From: Oxyruncus cristatus
Lineage: Eukaryota > Chordata > Aves > Passeriformes > Cotingidae
NCBI GenBank assembly: GCA_013399855.1
Contig: VXAY01007401.1
Span: 399,592-463,591, forward strand
Direction of reading: 5' to 3'
Length of the DNA stretch: 64,000 bases
The notes beneath the pieces were generated by a model. It was not told the DNA's origin, searched no databases, and was given only the letters and a program-made list of their open reading frames with translations. How positions within the stretch are numbered: position 1 is the first letter of the stretch; each line of letters starts with the position of its first letter. Positions 1 to 11,560 of this stretch are shown here, in pieces. The position numbers and the translations under genes are program-made.

Positions 1-295
1 CCAGCCTGAAGCAGGTGAGCTGCCATGGCCGTTTCCCTCTGGCAGTGCCATTGGACATGGAATGCTGCGAGACCCACCGGCTGGGAGAACCTGAGCACTG
101 CTGCAGTCAAGGCCTTGGAACCCCTGAAATTCCTCCTTCTGCCCCCTCTCTCCCTGCTCCCACCTTGCCCTGGCTCCTCTCCAGGTAGCAGAGAAATTAT
201 CCTTGCCCTGTGTCCCGAATGGGCTCCGACCTGGCTCTGGAGAGGACAAACCCGACTCTCCTCATGCTGAATCTGCTTCAGGCCATGGACATTGA
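1..295 (+). CDS. Possible 3'-terminal coding exons of an unidentified gene
   Basis: Seen: a good splice donor after base 14 (AAGCAG|GTGAGC), a long pyrimidine tract, and an acceptor ending at 184 (CTCCTCTCCAG). Joining 1-14 to 185-295 gives an open frame of about 40 codons ending in TGA at 293-295, with a Ser/Pro/Asp-rich tail (GEDKPDSPHAESASGHGH). An AATAAA follows at 625-630, as expected for a last exon. A second overlapping frame (ATG at 220, stop near 335) is also open, so the reading frame is not certain. In human the gene just upstream of CHST14 is BAHD1, but I do not recognise this tail as BAHD1 or any other protein. Most of the gene would lie outside the window. Confidence 0.35.
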
Positions 296-640
296 GGTTC
301 ACGTGGTTGCTGATGCTGTTGTGCAAACAGCATGTAAATGAATTGAAATGTCTTATCCCTAATGAAAAGATTTCCTGCTTTTTTAATCTATTAGATATGG
401 AAATATTTTTTGAAACTGAAAAAAAAAATTGCAGTCGGTAGAATTTAAATCGAAGCGTTAATACATGTAAAATATATTTTAGTTGATAATTTTGTAAAAT
501 GCACTTTTTTGTGTCTCTTCCCTGGTTTCCCAGATCTGTATTTCAGTGTTTACAGATGGAATGAGAACATTCCCTATTCCCTCCTCCTTCTGTGAAAAAG
601 ATATATTAGAAGTAATTCTTAAAAAATAAATTTGAAAAAT
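296..640 (+). other. Possible 3' UTR of the upstream gene
   Basis: AT-rich sequence without a long frame follows the TGA at 293-295 and ends near an AATAAA at 625-630. The assignment depends on the terminal-exon call at 1-295. Confidence 0.3.
625..630 (+). terminator. Poly(A) signal AATAAA
   Basis: Canonical hexamer at the end of the AT-rich segment following the proposed terminal exon at 185-295. Confidence 0.4.
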
Positions 641-3600
641 CGTATTGATTTAGAAAACAAACCGGTGCTGGGCTGTTATTCCCATCCCTGCCCAAACTCC
701 CGCCCTGCCCCAGGATCCAGTGGTTGCAGGGATTAGGAGTGCTTGGGAGCAGATGTGGGTGCTCCAGGCCTTGGGGTGAGCAATCTGTTGGGTTTTCCAA
801 GGAAACAGAACAAGTGGCGGCAGGATGGGCAGGGATTGACTGACTTCTTTTCCAACCTGCTGTTGACAGCTGCTGTCAGTGGAATGTTTGAGTTTTCTCA
901 GGCAGGGAAGGTGGTGGCGGCAAAGCTTGTTTCAGCTAGGCTATAGGAAGCATTTGGGAATGTTGCTTTGGAAAAGCATCTTGCTTGGAGCGCAGTCTCC
1001 GTCGGCGCCTGCCGTTGGAGCGTCCCAGCCCTGGGCACCAAGTGCCACACGCACCCCAAGGACGAGCATTCTACGCAGACATCCCGAACAGCCAGGAGGA
1101 TTCCAAGTGGGAAGAGAGCAGAGAGGAGTCACCCCGCTCGAAAAGGTGCAGCGAGGAGCGGGATAACGGGATCGGGATTGCCTGATGGGAATGTCTGCAG
1201 CTGCAGCCAGGTGAGAGCTGTCTGGGGGTGCTCGCAGCCAGAGCACCTCCTGTGGCCCCGGATGGTGAATACCCCAGGGAATTCATCCCAAAACCATGGG
1301 GACCTTGGTCAGGGCTTGGAGCCCTTTCTGTGCCCAGGCTGTGCTGGGTGTCCCTACGTGTCCCAGCGGTGGGGAGGTGACATGGCCCTTGGAATCGGCT
1401 ATTCCTATAAATAATGCCGTGAGTGGACACTTGGACACCTGGGGAGGGAGGGGATGTGTTCTGGGAACAAAATGAGCAGAAGGAAAGAGTAATGTCTGAC
1501 ATGGACTTAGCTCCTCATCACAGAGAAGTGAGTGAGGGGCACCCTGTGGCTTGTGGGGTGGGGATGGGATCTGCATCCGTAACGTGCCTCAGATCCCGGC
1601 TGCACCCGGGATCTTTTGCTCCCAGGTCGCTTAGAGCAGGAGATCCTGAGGTGCTGCCATGGGGTGACCTGGGGCCGCTCCAGAGCTGCCTCGATCCCTG
1701 TCCCATTGCAGCCCTGCTGGCATCACACCAGTTCTTAAATTCCCGCTTGGATTTCTTCATGGGATTAGGGGTTTTGCTAGATCCCTGTCTCTTCCTTCCT
1801 GCACCCAGCCATGTCACAGCACAGCTCCTTGCAGGGAGCTGCCAGCAGAGGCACAAACCTGGAAAGCCGGGTAAAACCAAGAGAATTCCTGAAAAAGGAA
1901 TCCACAGCGATGATGAAGTGAATTAAACTGGGAATTGCCCTCCCAGGGAGAGGAAGGAGCTTGTCTGGGGACGCTGGTATTTGTGAGCCGGTGTGGGATC
2001 ACTGGGCGCGATATTCCCGACCCCGTGGCCCGCGATTTCTGCCGAAGAACCAATTTGAGATTTTCCAGTTGGATTTAATGTGACTCAGCTGCCCTGAGGC
2101 GTCAGTGAGGTGGGTGCCAGGAACGGAGTGGAAACCTGTGCCCTGCGCCTGCCCCATGGCCGGATCCAGCACTTACCCGGGTGTGGGTGTTCCCTTGGAG
2201 GGGTCTGTTGGAAAGAAAACCAAGAAAAAGCTTTTCCTTCCCAGCTCTTCCCGCGTGGCGAGCCATCACCGAACGGATAATCTCTGGCGGGCTGAAAAGT
2301 TGGGATTAATGTCAAACAAAATTGGATTTGCTGTTGAAATCTGCCACCCGAGGGAGCTGCGCGGAGCCGTAGCCGGCTCTCCTGGATCCTACCTTCAGCA
2401 AACTGCTCCTGTATCCTGACTGGTGCTGCCAGGAATGTCCTGCTGCCACCTCGGCACAGTCCCGCTGGCCACAGGTTGTCCTTGGAGTGACGCGGTGCGT
2501 CGGGACGGCGCGGGCTCAGCCGGCTGGGAAGCGGGAGGGGGGTGGCCACCGGAATCCCACCCGGCTTTGGCCAGCGGGGGATCCCGCGCTGGCTCCGTGG
2601 CTGGTTTCCATCACCAGCGGTGGTTCAGGCTCCTGGCAGAGCCAGCCTCCCTCCTTTCCACGTGCAGTGTCTGGAGGTGACGGAGCACTGAGGGAATTGC
2701 AGGGAGAAGGAGGTACTTGGGGCCCTGGGAAGGAGCAGTCGGGGCTGTGGGCACCTTCGGACGCTTCAGATAAGGTTTGGGCACTGGGATGAGCACACTG
2801 AGGGGGGTAGGAGATGTTCCAAGGTGCAGGGGCTTCCCCACGTCACTCCCCACATCTCCCAGCCAAAGCAGATCCAGAGCAGCCTCCAGGACTGGCTGGA
2901 GTGTCTTCCCCCTCCGGAGCAAAAGCCATGAGCTCCTGGTTGTGTTTAAGTGCTGCTTTAATGCCACTAATTATAATTGAGTGTAATTGTGCCAGAATCC
3001 ATCGGAGCCAATGCACAGGAGCAGCTTGGAGTGTCCCATTAAAGTGACAGAGCACTCCAACACTTGCCTGGCTCCGTCCCTGCTGATGGATGAGCCATGC
3101 CGGGCTCTGCAGGGGCTTTGTGCCATCACCGGGGGCAGGACCAGCCCTGGCACAGTCAGTGCCACACAGGGAGAAGGGATTTCACATCCTCGTATTAACC
3201 CGGTGGCTCCAGGGACCCGAGCGTGGGCAATTCCCTGTTTTACTGTGCCCTTCTCACCCCATCCATCTGGGATAAATGCTTGGCTCGCCGAGCCGGGGGG
3301 GTTTAGGGGGAGATAAGGGATAAATGCTCGCTAATCCCTGCGTGCCAGCGTTGGCTCTGCTGCTCCAAACACTGCACTGGCAGCACAGCGAGCCCCCGGT
3401 GCCGCTGGCACAGGATCCATCCATGGGAAAGCAGCCGCGGCCCCGCGGAGCCACTCTTGGAATTGCTCCCTCGCTGCCTGTGTCACTTGAAGCTTTAAAT
3501 GAGGTTGAGCTTTTCGCGTTCCGCTCCAGCGGCTGCTCCTGCCCTGACTGTGTATCCCTGTGGCTCCATTCCTGTGACCTTGGGATCCTGGAGAAACAGG

Positions 3601-6600
3601 ACCCACAGCCCACTTGCACGGCACTGTTTTCCCAGAAACATCCAGCTGGACATTCCTGGAGGCTGTTTCCTGTGCTAAAAGCCCTCAGCAGAAAGGTAAT
3701 TCCCATTCAGGAAGGGAGCTGTGCTGGGGGACCACGTGGTGGGGACCAGCTGAGATTGCACCGCTCCAGCCTCCTGCAAACCCCCAAAATCCAGCTAAAT
3801 CAGCCCCTTTATATGTGAGTTTTCCTTAAAGTTCCAAGTGCCAGCCTGGAATACGGATTGAGAGGGATGGCCACCACCAAGGGCAGGTGCTGCCGGAGCG
3901 GCGCTGGGCAGCTGTGAGAGACCGAGGACAAAAGAAGGAATAGAGGAAAACAACGAGCCCAAACTCACGGGAATGGAGGGGGAATCAGGTGAGCACTGGA
4001 TTGCACCGGGAAAGGTATCCAGGTGCTATCCATGTGTTCCATATGGGATGGGACCCACCGGTGTGGTGTGTGGGAAATCACAGCACTGGGTGCCAGCCTC
4101 CGGGTTGTAATTGATAGTGGGAGGTGGTGATTATTAATTAGAGATGGTGATTAATAACAGGAGGTGCCATAATGGGGATACCTGAACTAGGATGCAGCCC
4201 AGGGCCTGGTGTGGAGCGAGGGGCTGCCGGAGCACGGCGTTGCCATAGGGATCCGATGGCTTCTCCGTCAGAGCCTCCAGTGAGAGCAGTTAATCCATTT
4301 TTAAGAGGAAAGGATATTTAATAAAGGGAACCATTTAAACTGGATTTACAAGACACGCTGAATGGAGGCACCATTTATTCCACGGCTCCGTATTTAATTT
4401 TAATATCTCTATAAACCTCTCCGGAGTGTTCCGCAAAAACAAGCCGGAGCCTGAGCGGCTCGACCGCCCAGTGATTCTTAAAAGCAAATCAATTAAACAA
4501 GGCTGGAAAAAACCTGCATCTCCATGAATATCTTTCCGCTCTCGGAGCGGCAGGAGCACTGGAATATCCGTATCAGAAAACAACAAACAAGCTGTTCTGA
4601 TGGAGAGGGGCTTTGGGAAGGATACGGAGCAAAAGCTCGGCTAAGCGGGGCTGGAAGTGTCCGGCTCTCCCACGGAGCCAGGCTGTTTGGAGTTTTCTTT
4701 GTTGCTCTGCTTTCTCTGCACTCATAAATAATGTAATTAATAGGATAACTTCATCAATAATCCAGCTTTTTCCCGAGCTGTGCTCACTGCTTTTCCCAGG
4801 CCGCTGCCTGAGCAGGGATGCAGCAACTGCACGAAGCCCACAGGAAAGCCAGGATGGGGACGATGGCACCTGGCAGCATTTAGCACTCCATAAATGAGAA
4901 AATCCCAGGAACTCAGCCAGATTTCCCACAAGGAAGCAGTTTGTGACTGTTCCCAGAGCGTTTCTGCTTCCCGCACTGGGAATGTCGTGGTTTTGGAAGC
5001 ATCAAGTGCTCTGGGAAGAGCTGGTGAGAAAACTCCCCTCCTTTCTCTCCAGCAGGTAAACTCCCCTGCTCCTCAGCGCCTGGCTCAGGGCACAGAGCAG
5101 ATTCCCTGGGATTCCCTCGTCCCTGGAACATCCCGTTCTTATTTCCCCTGTAATACTTACGGATTGAGCCGCACGAAGCCGGCTCCAGTTTCTCCTCCAC
5201 CTTTTGGGTGGTCCCTGAACCCGGATTTAGGGAGCAGACCAGGTGCGTTTGGCCATCCCATCCTGCTCAGCCCGCGCTGTGGTTTGTGCTCGCAGATGTT
5301 TCCTCACTTCCCCTTAATCCCTTTTTCCCCCCTCTTTTCTTACACACAAATGATCCTCCCGGCAGGGAACAGCATCCTCTGCTCTCTCTGGGCCAAGGAG
5401 ATGGATTTCTCAAGGAGAGGACTCTGGATTTCTCAGGATGAAGGTGATTTAGCAATTAGATGGTATTCCCTGTCCCAGGCCGGGGGATGTTTCCCCATCC
5501 CAGCCAAAGATCCGCAAGTGGGGTTGGATTTGTACCACATCGGGTAATAAGTCTATAAAAAGGGAATTATATGGCACGTTAACGAGCAGGGGTGGGTTTT
5601 GTTCTCACCCCCCTGTGAGATGAAAGCTGGGACACCCCGTGGGAGTTCATTTCCCAAAGGGATCTCCCCGTTTCGGGAACATGATGTCACCTGACAGCAG
5701 CTGCAGGGAAGCTTGTGGGTTTGGGATCTGGGATGCAGGCAGGCAGCAACCCCCCTTTTCCAGGAACAAGGACAGACCCCTTGCTCCCAGCTCATTTTTT
5801 TCCTAATATTTGAGGAAATTTTCCAGTAATTTAGCTTTCCTAATCAATTTTCTTCCAAAATCTGGAAATAATGCAATGGGTTTTTATGGATAGAGAGGAG
5901 GCGCAAACCAACTGATTTATTTCATTCTTCCTGATGTTTATTTTGAATCAATCCTGTTGGGACAGATGTCAGGCCGGAATTCTTGCCGGAGTCACTTGTG
6001 TTCTTTGATATAATTAACAATGGCTCATGTTTTATAATAACTCATTTTTCTAACAATTAATTTTTCATGAGGGATGGGATTCGCTTGCTCGTCGCTCTTT
6101 GCCTTTCCCTTGATCCTGGGTTTCCTTCCTCCTTGTTCGTCCCTAGATCCTGAGCTTCCCCCCTCGATGCTCGTTTTCCAAACCACCTTTATGTTGACAC
6201 ATTTAAGGCTTGAAAATGTTGGGAACAACCTTGTAAATACACTGCATTTAGAGAAAACTTCGGATTAGTTGTACACGTTTGTTCATTAAAGGCACCGGTA
6301 GGATCCTGCTGTGCACACACAGGGAATTTAACACGGAAAAATGAATGGAGCGTGTACGTCAGGAGTGACAAAGCAGGAAGGAGGCTGCTGTAATTCACGG
6401 ACTCAGGATTTCCAACTGGCATTTACAGTGGGCTTGATGCTAAACCCTCAGACTTTCCTTGGAAAGTGCCTCTGGAATAGTCAGGAAAATGCTTTTTAGG
6501 GATTACGCAGCAATTTAAATGACATGCTGCCCTTGCACGGCCTGAAGGCACAAAACTTCCCGTTCCTGTAAAATCCAGGTTACACACAGAGAGCCATATC

Positions 6601-6667
6601 GAGAAGAACAACAAAAAAAAACCAGGATATTGGGAAGTTTTCACAGATACCTCAACTGAAGGTCACA

Positions 6668-6722
6668 CTTGATGATCTCGGAGGTCTTTTCCAACCTAAA
6701 TGAGTCTTGGATTCTGTGAGTC
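6668..6722 (+). mobile_element. CR1 LINE 3'-end fragment
   Basis: Matches the typical CR1 3' terminus: a 'gatgatctcggaggtctttt' stretch followed by 'ccaacctaaatgagtcttgg' and 'attctgtgag'. Only the last ~55 bases remain. Confidence 0.7.
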
Positions 6723-7471
6723 AGCCAGCCTGGGCTCCACAGAGATGGCACAGCTCCTCCAATGCCTGACTGTCCTCTCAAGGGTGAATTTCTCCCTGTT
6801 TCCAGCCAGATCCCATCTCTTTCAGCTTGCCCCCCAGATCTCCCACCACCAGTCTCCAACATCCCCCTCAAACAATTTCCTGGGGCAAAGCATGTCCTTC
6901 ACAGGCTATTTGTTGTTCCTGACACATGGAAGGATGTTAAAAACCTAAACAGGGCTCAGGCAGATGGGTCCTTATTAGTCCCTTCCCATTTTTTTTTCCC
7001 CTGGAACAATGATCTGTGGTGTCAGGGACAAGATGCTGCAGGTTTTGTAGGTGTTGGAGCAGGTTCAGTCCTCGTCCTGCTGCCTGTGAAACCACAAAAA
7101 CATTAATTGGACAGATTCCAGCAAGAACCTCACACACACACTCACAAGTTCATTACAGCCCCGCAGGAGCCACCTGGGAGCCTCGGGAAACTCCGTGTAA
7201 AGAGCAGGAGATAGACCTGGAATGAGTTAAGAGACTTGGAGACTCTCCTGCGACACAGGTTTGAGCTGTGCTGGATTTAGTGTGTTTGTACTGAAAACTG
7301 GTGGTAAAGCCCCAGCTGGCTCCGGCTCCGATGGTGTGTGAATCCAGTAGCCCTGGGCTGAGAGGGATCAGTGGGATCAGGGATGGGTCAGCGGGAGGAT
7401 AAAGGGTAGAACAAGGGAATTGTGGTTGTTACTGACTTAAAATCGGATACACTCTGCTTGGGACGGGTTTT

Positions 7472-7528
7472 GCATGCCATCCTGGGTTTTGCATGCCATC
7501 CTGGGTTTTGCATGTCATCCTGGGTTTT
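7472..7528. repeat. Three tandem copies of a 19-bp unit
   Basis: The unit gcatgccatcctgggtttt occurs at 7,472-7,490 and 7,491-7,509 exactly, and at 7,510-7,528 with one C-to-T change. Confidence 0.9.
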
Positions 7529-10339
7529 CTGGGGAGCAGGAAAACACCAGGAAAGCTCCAACTGAGGCACAGCCACCGAACACCGTCCCCGTTGTGCCGG
7601 CGCCTGCGGTATTCCCGAGTATTCCTGACCTCGCTCCGACCCCCTGCCCAGCTGGAGCACGTGGAGTGTGCTCTGTGTGGAGTGTGCAGCCCGGGGGAAT
7701 GTGTATCCATGCAGTGCCTGCCAGCTGTGCTGGCTCCCTGCCCTGCAGCTTCCACGCCGTGTCTCATCGCTGTCCGTGCAATCTCTGGGGACCGGGATGT
7801 GCTCCCGTGCCCCTCCGTGCGTCCTCATCCCAAATCCAAGGGGGAGGAGCTGTCGTGGCCTCTGCTGAGCGTGTGGTGCTTGGTGGTTCTCCCGGTACGG
7901 AGGAGCTGAACCTCCCGGGACGGCTCCATTCAAAAGCAATTCCAGAGTCATGCCCAGTGGAGCAGGGAGAGCGGAACTGAGCTCGGAGTGAGGAGCTGAG
8001 CTCCGAGCAAGGGCTTCGCGAGTTCAGCCAACCGCATATCCATGAATTTATAACCAGGTCCTCCAGCGCAAAGTTTTCCTTGAAAACAGGGGGTTTCCTG
8101 TTCTGAGCCGATCGTGACCATCTCCTTGGAATTATCCAGCGCATTCATTTGGAGTGTTTGACTTTGTTTCAAAAGGCTCTTTTCCCTCGAGATAAGAAAG
8201 TCTGCCTTGGTCATGAGCTGATTGTGGAGCCGCTTCTGTGCTTATCCCCTCGGATAAGAGGCTTTATTATACCAAATTACGGGATAATCTCTGGACACGA
8301 AGCCACAGCATCGGATCTCTCCTTCCTTTGCTTGTTTTACCTTTTGATCCGGAGCTGCTCAGACCCATCCAGGGGGTCTCCTTTGTTAGGAATCACCATC
8401 CTGGTGCTTGTCTGGAAAGTTGGCATCAGCCCAAACTGGTTTGTTTTTGTTTGGGTTTTTTTTTTCTAAGACACCTCCTTTCTCTGGCTCAGCTTTTCCA
8501 GCGGCCTCACACATTCTTCCTTTTTGCAGCTCCTCAGCCCAAAATGAATGCCTGATCTCAGCCCAAGGGGCAGAAGAGCCCTGGCAGGGCACTGGTGATG
8601 ACAGCAGTGTCCAGCCTCAGTCTGAGCGGGATGGACAGGGGCATCCCTCAGCCTTTTCCTCCATCCCCTTTGGAACTGGCCCTTTCCTTGTCAGGCTGAT
8701 AAATATTCCTGGTCTCTGACAGCCCAGGTGAGTTCTGCGGCCTGTCTTAAACCTGAGTGCGCATAAATGCTGCTGGGAGACCGCCTCAATGTAATGCAGA
8801 TGATATTAAAATGTGATATAATAATAATAATAGTAATCATAACAGCAATGTGTTTTAATGTTGGTTTTCTGCTCTTGCGAGTAAACAGTGAGGAAAAGGC
8901 CCAGAAACTTACTCCTCCCGTTACCCAGGGGTGGAGGCTGTGGTGCTCTTAAGGTGACTGTTGGGGTTTGGAAGCATCTTGAAAGGGGCTGTGAGTTGCA
9001 AAAATCTTCCTTTTACACCTGTGAGTGGGAATTGTAGGGATGAGGCCTGGCAGAGCATCTGCTGGGAAGGGCTGTGTGGGTTTCCCTTCTCCCTCATAAG
9101 AGAGAACCAAAACCTTCCATCCTTGTGGTTTTGTTGTATAAACAAACCACAGGAGCCTGAAGATTTGTTTCCTCTGTGACATTTTATTTGCTAAATATAC
9201 CTTTCCTGAAGGAATGGATCTGTCTGGGAAATAGGTTCCCGGAGTTTTGCACACTCTGAACGTGAGGCGGCTTTTAACTGCTTTGAAAATCAAATTACTG
9301 CTCACTCTGGGTGTTAATTAGGCACAGTGAGTGTAACCACAATTAATTTTCCTCAGTGACGCGGGGTTTAACCCTGCGAACCAGCCCCTGAGCCGTGTAT
9401 TTGCCCGGCTGTGTTGTTCCCACAGGGACTCTGCATCCTACCCTGTACCCGTGCTCTTCAGACCAGTCCTTCAATCCAGTTCCCTTTGGGAAATAGCCCC
9501 ACTGGCCTCGTGGGCAGCCTCCTCTTTCTCTCCGTTTCCAGAACCACTCTGTTATCATATGCAACTGCTCCTGACCTGGAGATATTAGGGGAGAACAGGA
9601 ACAAAAAGGGAGGAGCGGTGCCAGACTAATAAATAAAAATTCCCCGTGGCTGCCTTGGAGTTCGCTGCAATGAGGCTTTTTCTCCAAGAGGAGGGATTTC
9701 CAAGAAGGCCTGATTTTTTTTGCCTCAGTGATTATATATGTTGGCACAGCTTCAGTTTGGGCCGGTGTTGAGATCAGATCAGGACTTGCCCTCTGCGATC
9801 AGAGCAGGAATCTGGTATCACCTCGTGTGTGCAGCTTTGCTGGTGGCGGGGTAGGATATCCGTGTCTTCCGAGAGCTAAAGCTGTATTTACATCCAAATA
9901 AAACTGGGAAATGTGAAATAATGTAGCTGCAGGCTCTGGCAACGCACTCCAAGGGCTTTGTCTGCCTTGGCTGACAAAACGCTCTTGGCTTTTGATCAAA
10001 GGAAAGTAAGTGGAAGCCGGTTTTCTCTTGATGTTAAAGAAGCTCCTGACAGAGAGTCCCTGCAAGGCTGCTTGAGAGCCCAGGCCCCGTGGTGCGCTCG
10101 GAAAACTCATGGAAGGGAAACTGGGAGAACAGTGGCAGCGTGGAGTGATTTCTGCTGGACGAGGAAGCGGCATCCCGATGGCCAGGTCAGTGCTTTGCCT
10201 TAAGCAGAGGTGGTGGAAGAGCTGGAGTCATGACTAATTATGAGCTGCTTTGGCCTGGTATTGCGAAAACCATCCGTTATCACGGGGTGCTGGTGGGGAC
10301 CCCGTGGGTGGCTCTGGGCTCGCTCCAGAGGGGTGGTTG

Positions 10340-10745
10340 GTGGGAGTCAGTCCAAAGAGGAGCAGCTGAGGGAGCTGGAAGGGCTCAGCCTGGAGAAAAG
10401 GAGGCTCAGGGGGCCCTTCTCACTCTCTGCAAGTCCCTGACAGGAGCGGGGAGGTGGCGGGGGTTGTGCTCTGCCCCCAGGGAATAAGGGAGAGGACAAG
10501 AGGACACAGCCTTGAGCTGTGCCAGGGGAGGTTTAGGTTGGACATTGGGAAGAAGTTCTTCACAGAGAGGGTGATCACACGTCGGAAGGGGCTGCCCAGG
10601 GAGGTGGTGGAGTCACCACTCCCTGGAGGTGTTCAAGGAACGAGTGGACGTGGCACTCAGTGCTCTGGGCTGGGGGACAAGGTGGGGATCGGGCACAGGT
10701 TGGACTCGATCCTGGAGCTATTTTCCAACCTAAATAATTCTGGGA
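10340..10745 (+). mobile_element. CR1 LINE 3' portion
   Basis: Sense-strand CR1 landmarks occur in order: 'gctcagcctggagaaaagga', 'gtttaggttggacattggga', 'ggggctgcccagggaggtgg', 'ttggactcgatcctggag', 'ttccaacctaaataattctg'. It ends at the single N at 10,746. Confidence 0.9.
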
Positions 10746-10746
10746 N

Positions 10747-10921
10747 CACGTCGGAAGGGGCTGCCCAGGGAGGTGGTGGAGTCACCACTCCCTGGAGGTG
10801 TTCAAGGAACGACTGGACGTGGCACTCAGTGCTCGGGACTGGGGTCAAGGTGGGGATCGGGCACAGGTTGGACTCGATCCTGGAGCTATTTTCCAACCTA
10901 AATAATTCTGGGATTCTGTGA
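10747..10921 (+). repeat. Near-identical second copy of the CR1 3' end
   Basis: About 165 bases from 10,580 to 10,745 are repeated directly after the N at 10,746, starting at 'cacgtcggaaggggctgccc'. A few differences are visible, for example cgagtgg versus cgactgg. This copy continues to the proper 'attctgggattctgtgatta' terminus. It is either a real tandem duplication or an unmerged assembly overlap. Confidence 0.85.
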
Positions 10922-11251
10922 TTAGGAGGCTGGAGCAGCTTTGCTCTGGAGACAGGCTGGGAGAGCTGGGGGGGTTCAGGCCAGAGAAGAGAAGGTTCCA
11001 GGGAGAGCTTAGAGCCCCTTGCAGTGCTTAAAGGGGCTGCAGGAGAGCCAGAGAGGGACTTGGGACAAGGGCCTGGAGTGACAGCACAAGGGGAAATGGC
11101 TTCAAACTGAAAGAGGGGGCATTTAGGATGGATAAAGGGAAGAAATCCTTCCCTGTGAGGGTGGGGAGGCCCTGGCACGGGTTGCCCAGAGAAGCTGTGG
11201 CTGCCCCTGGATCCCTGGAAGTGTCCAAGGCCAGGCTGGACGGGGCTTGTA
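10922..11251 (+). mobile_element. Second CR1 LINE 3' fragment abutting CHST14
   Basis: CR1 sequence resumes with 'aggaggctggagcagctttg', then 'ggcttcaaactgaaagaggg', 'gttgcccagagaagctgtgg' and 'ccctggaagtgtccaaggcc', stopping at 'gacggggcttg' near 11,251. It lacks the last ~100 bases of a CR1 and leads into the GC-rich 5' region of CHST14. Its open frame runs on into CHST14 but is not part of the protein. Confidence 0.9.
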
Positions 11252-11259
11252 ACAACCCG

Positions 11260-11430
11260 GGACAGCGGAAGGCGTCCCTACCGACGGCAAGGGCTGGGAC
11301 CGGCTGGCGTTCGGGACCCCTCCCAGCCCCGACACTCCGGGACCCGGCGACTCCCCTCTCCCCGCCCCGGCCCCGGGCGGGGCGGTCGCAGCGCGGGGCG
11401 GTCCCGCCTCCTCCTCCTCCTCCTCCTCCC
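11260..11430. promoter_or_regulatory. CpG-rich 5' region of CHST14
   Basis: Very GC- and CpG-rich sequence ending in a (CCT)n tract at 11,406-11,430, directly before the assembly gap. It contains no ATG in the CHST14 frame, so it is likely promoter or 5' UTR. Confidence 0.5.
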
Positions 11431-11560
11431 NNNNNNNNNNNNNNNNNNNNNNNNNNNNNNNNNNNNNNNNNNNNNNNNNNNNNNNNNNNNNNNNNNNNNN
11501 NNNNNNNNNNNNNNNNNNNNNNNNNNNNNNNNNNNNNNNNNNNNNNNNNNNNNNNNNNNN
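11431..11560. other. Assembly gap (130 N)
   Basis: Run of N inside the GC-rich 5' end of CHST14. The start codon, cytoplasmic tail, transmembrane anchor and stem of the enzyme must fall here. Confidence 1.

Larger units (their letters stand above)
641..10230. other. Gene-poor intergenic stretch
   Basis: No coding exon with recognisable protein or convincing splice pattern was found on either strand. Open frames here are short and mutually overlapping. The only repeats recognised are a CR1 tail at 6,668-6,722, a three-copy 19-bp repeat at 7,472-7,528, and short AT and CA tracts. Human BAHD1 and CHST14 are adjacent, so this may be expanded intergenic DNA or hold enhancers or untranslated sequence I cannot see. 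Confidence 0.5.

Noticed and set aside
1423..1926. 167-codon plus-strand frame and its antisense partner
   Set aside because: Low-complexity intergenic sequence with equally long frames on both strands; no recognisable protein.
11128..11560. Long N-terminal extension of CHST14 starting at an ATG at 11,128
   Set aside because: The first part is CR1 sequence and the frame is held open only by the N run; the real start must lie in the gap.
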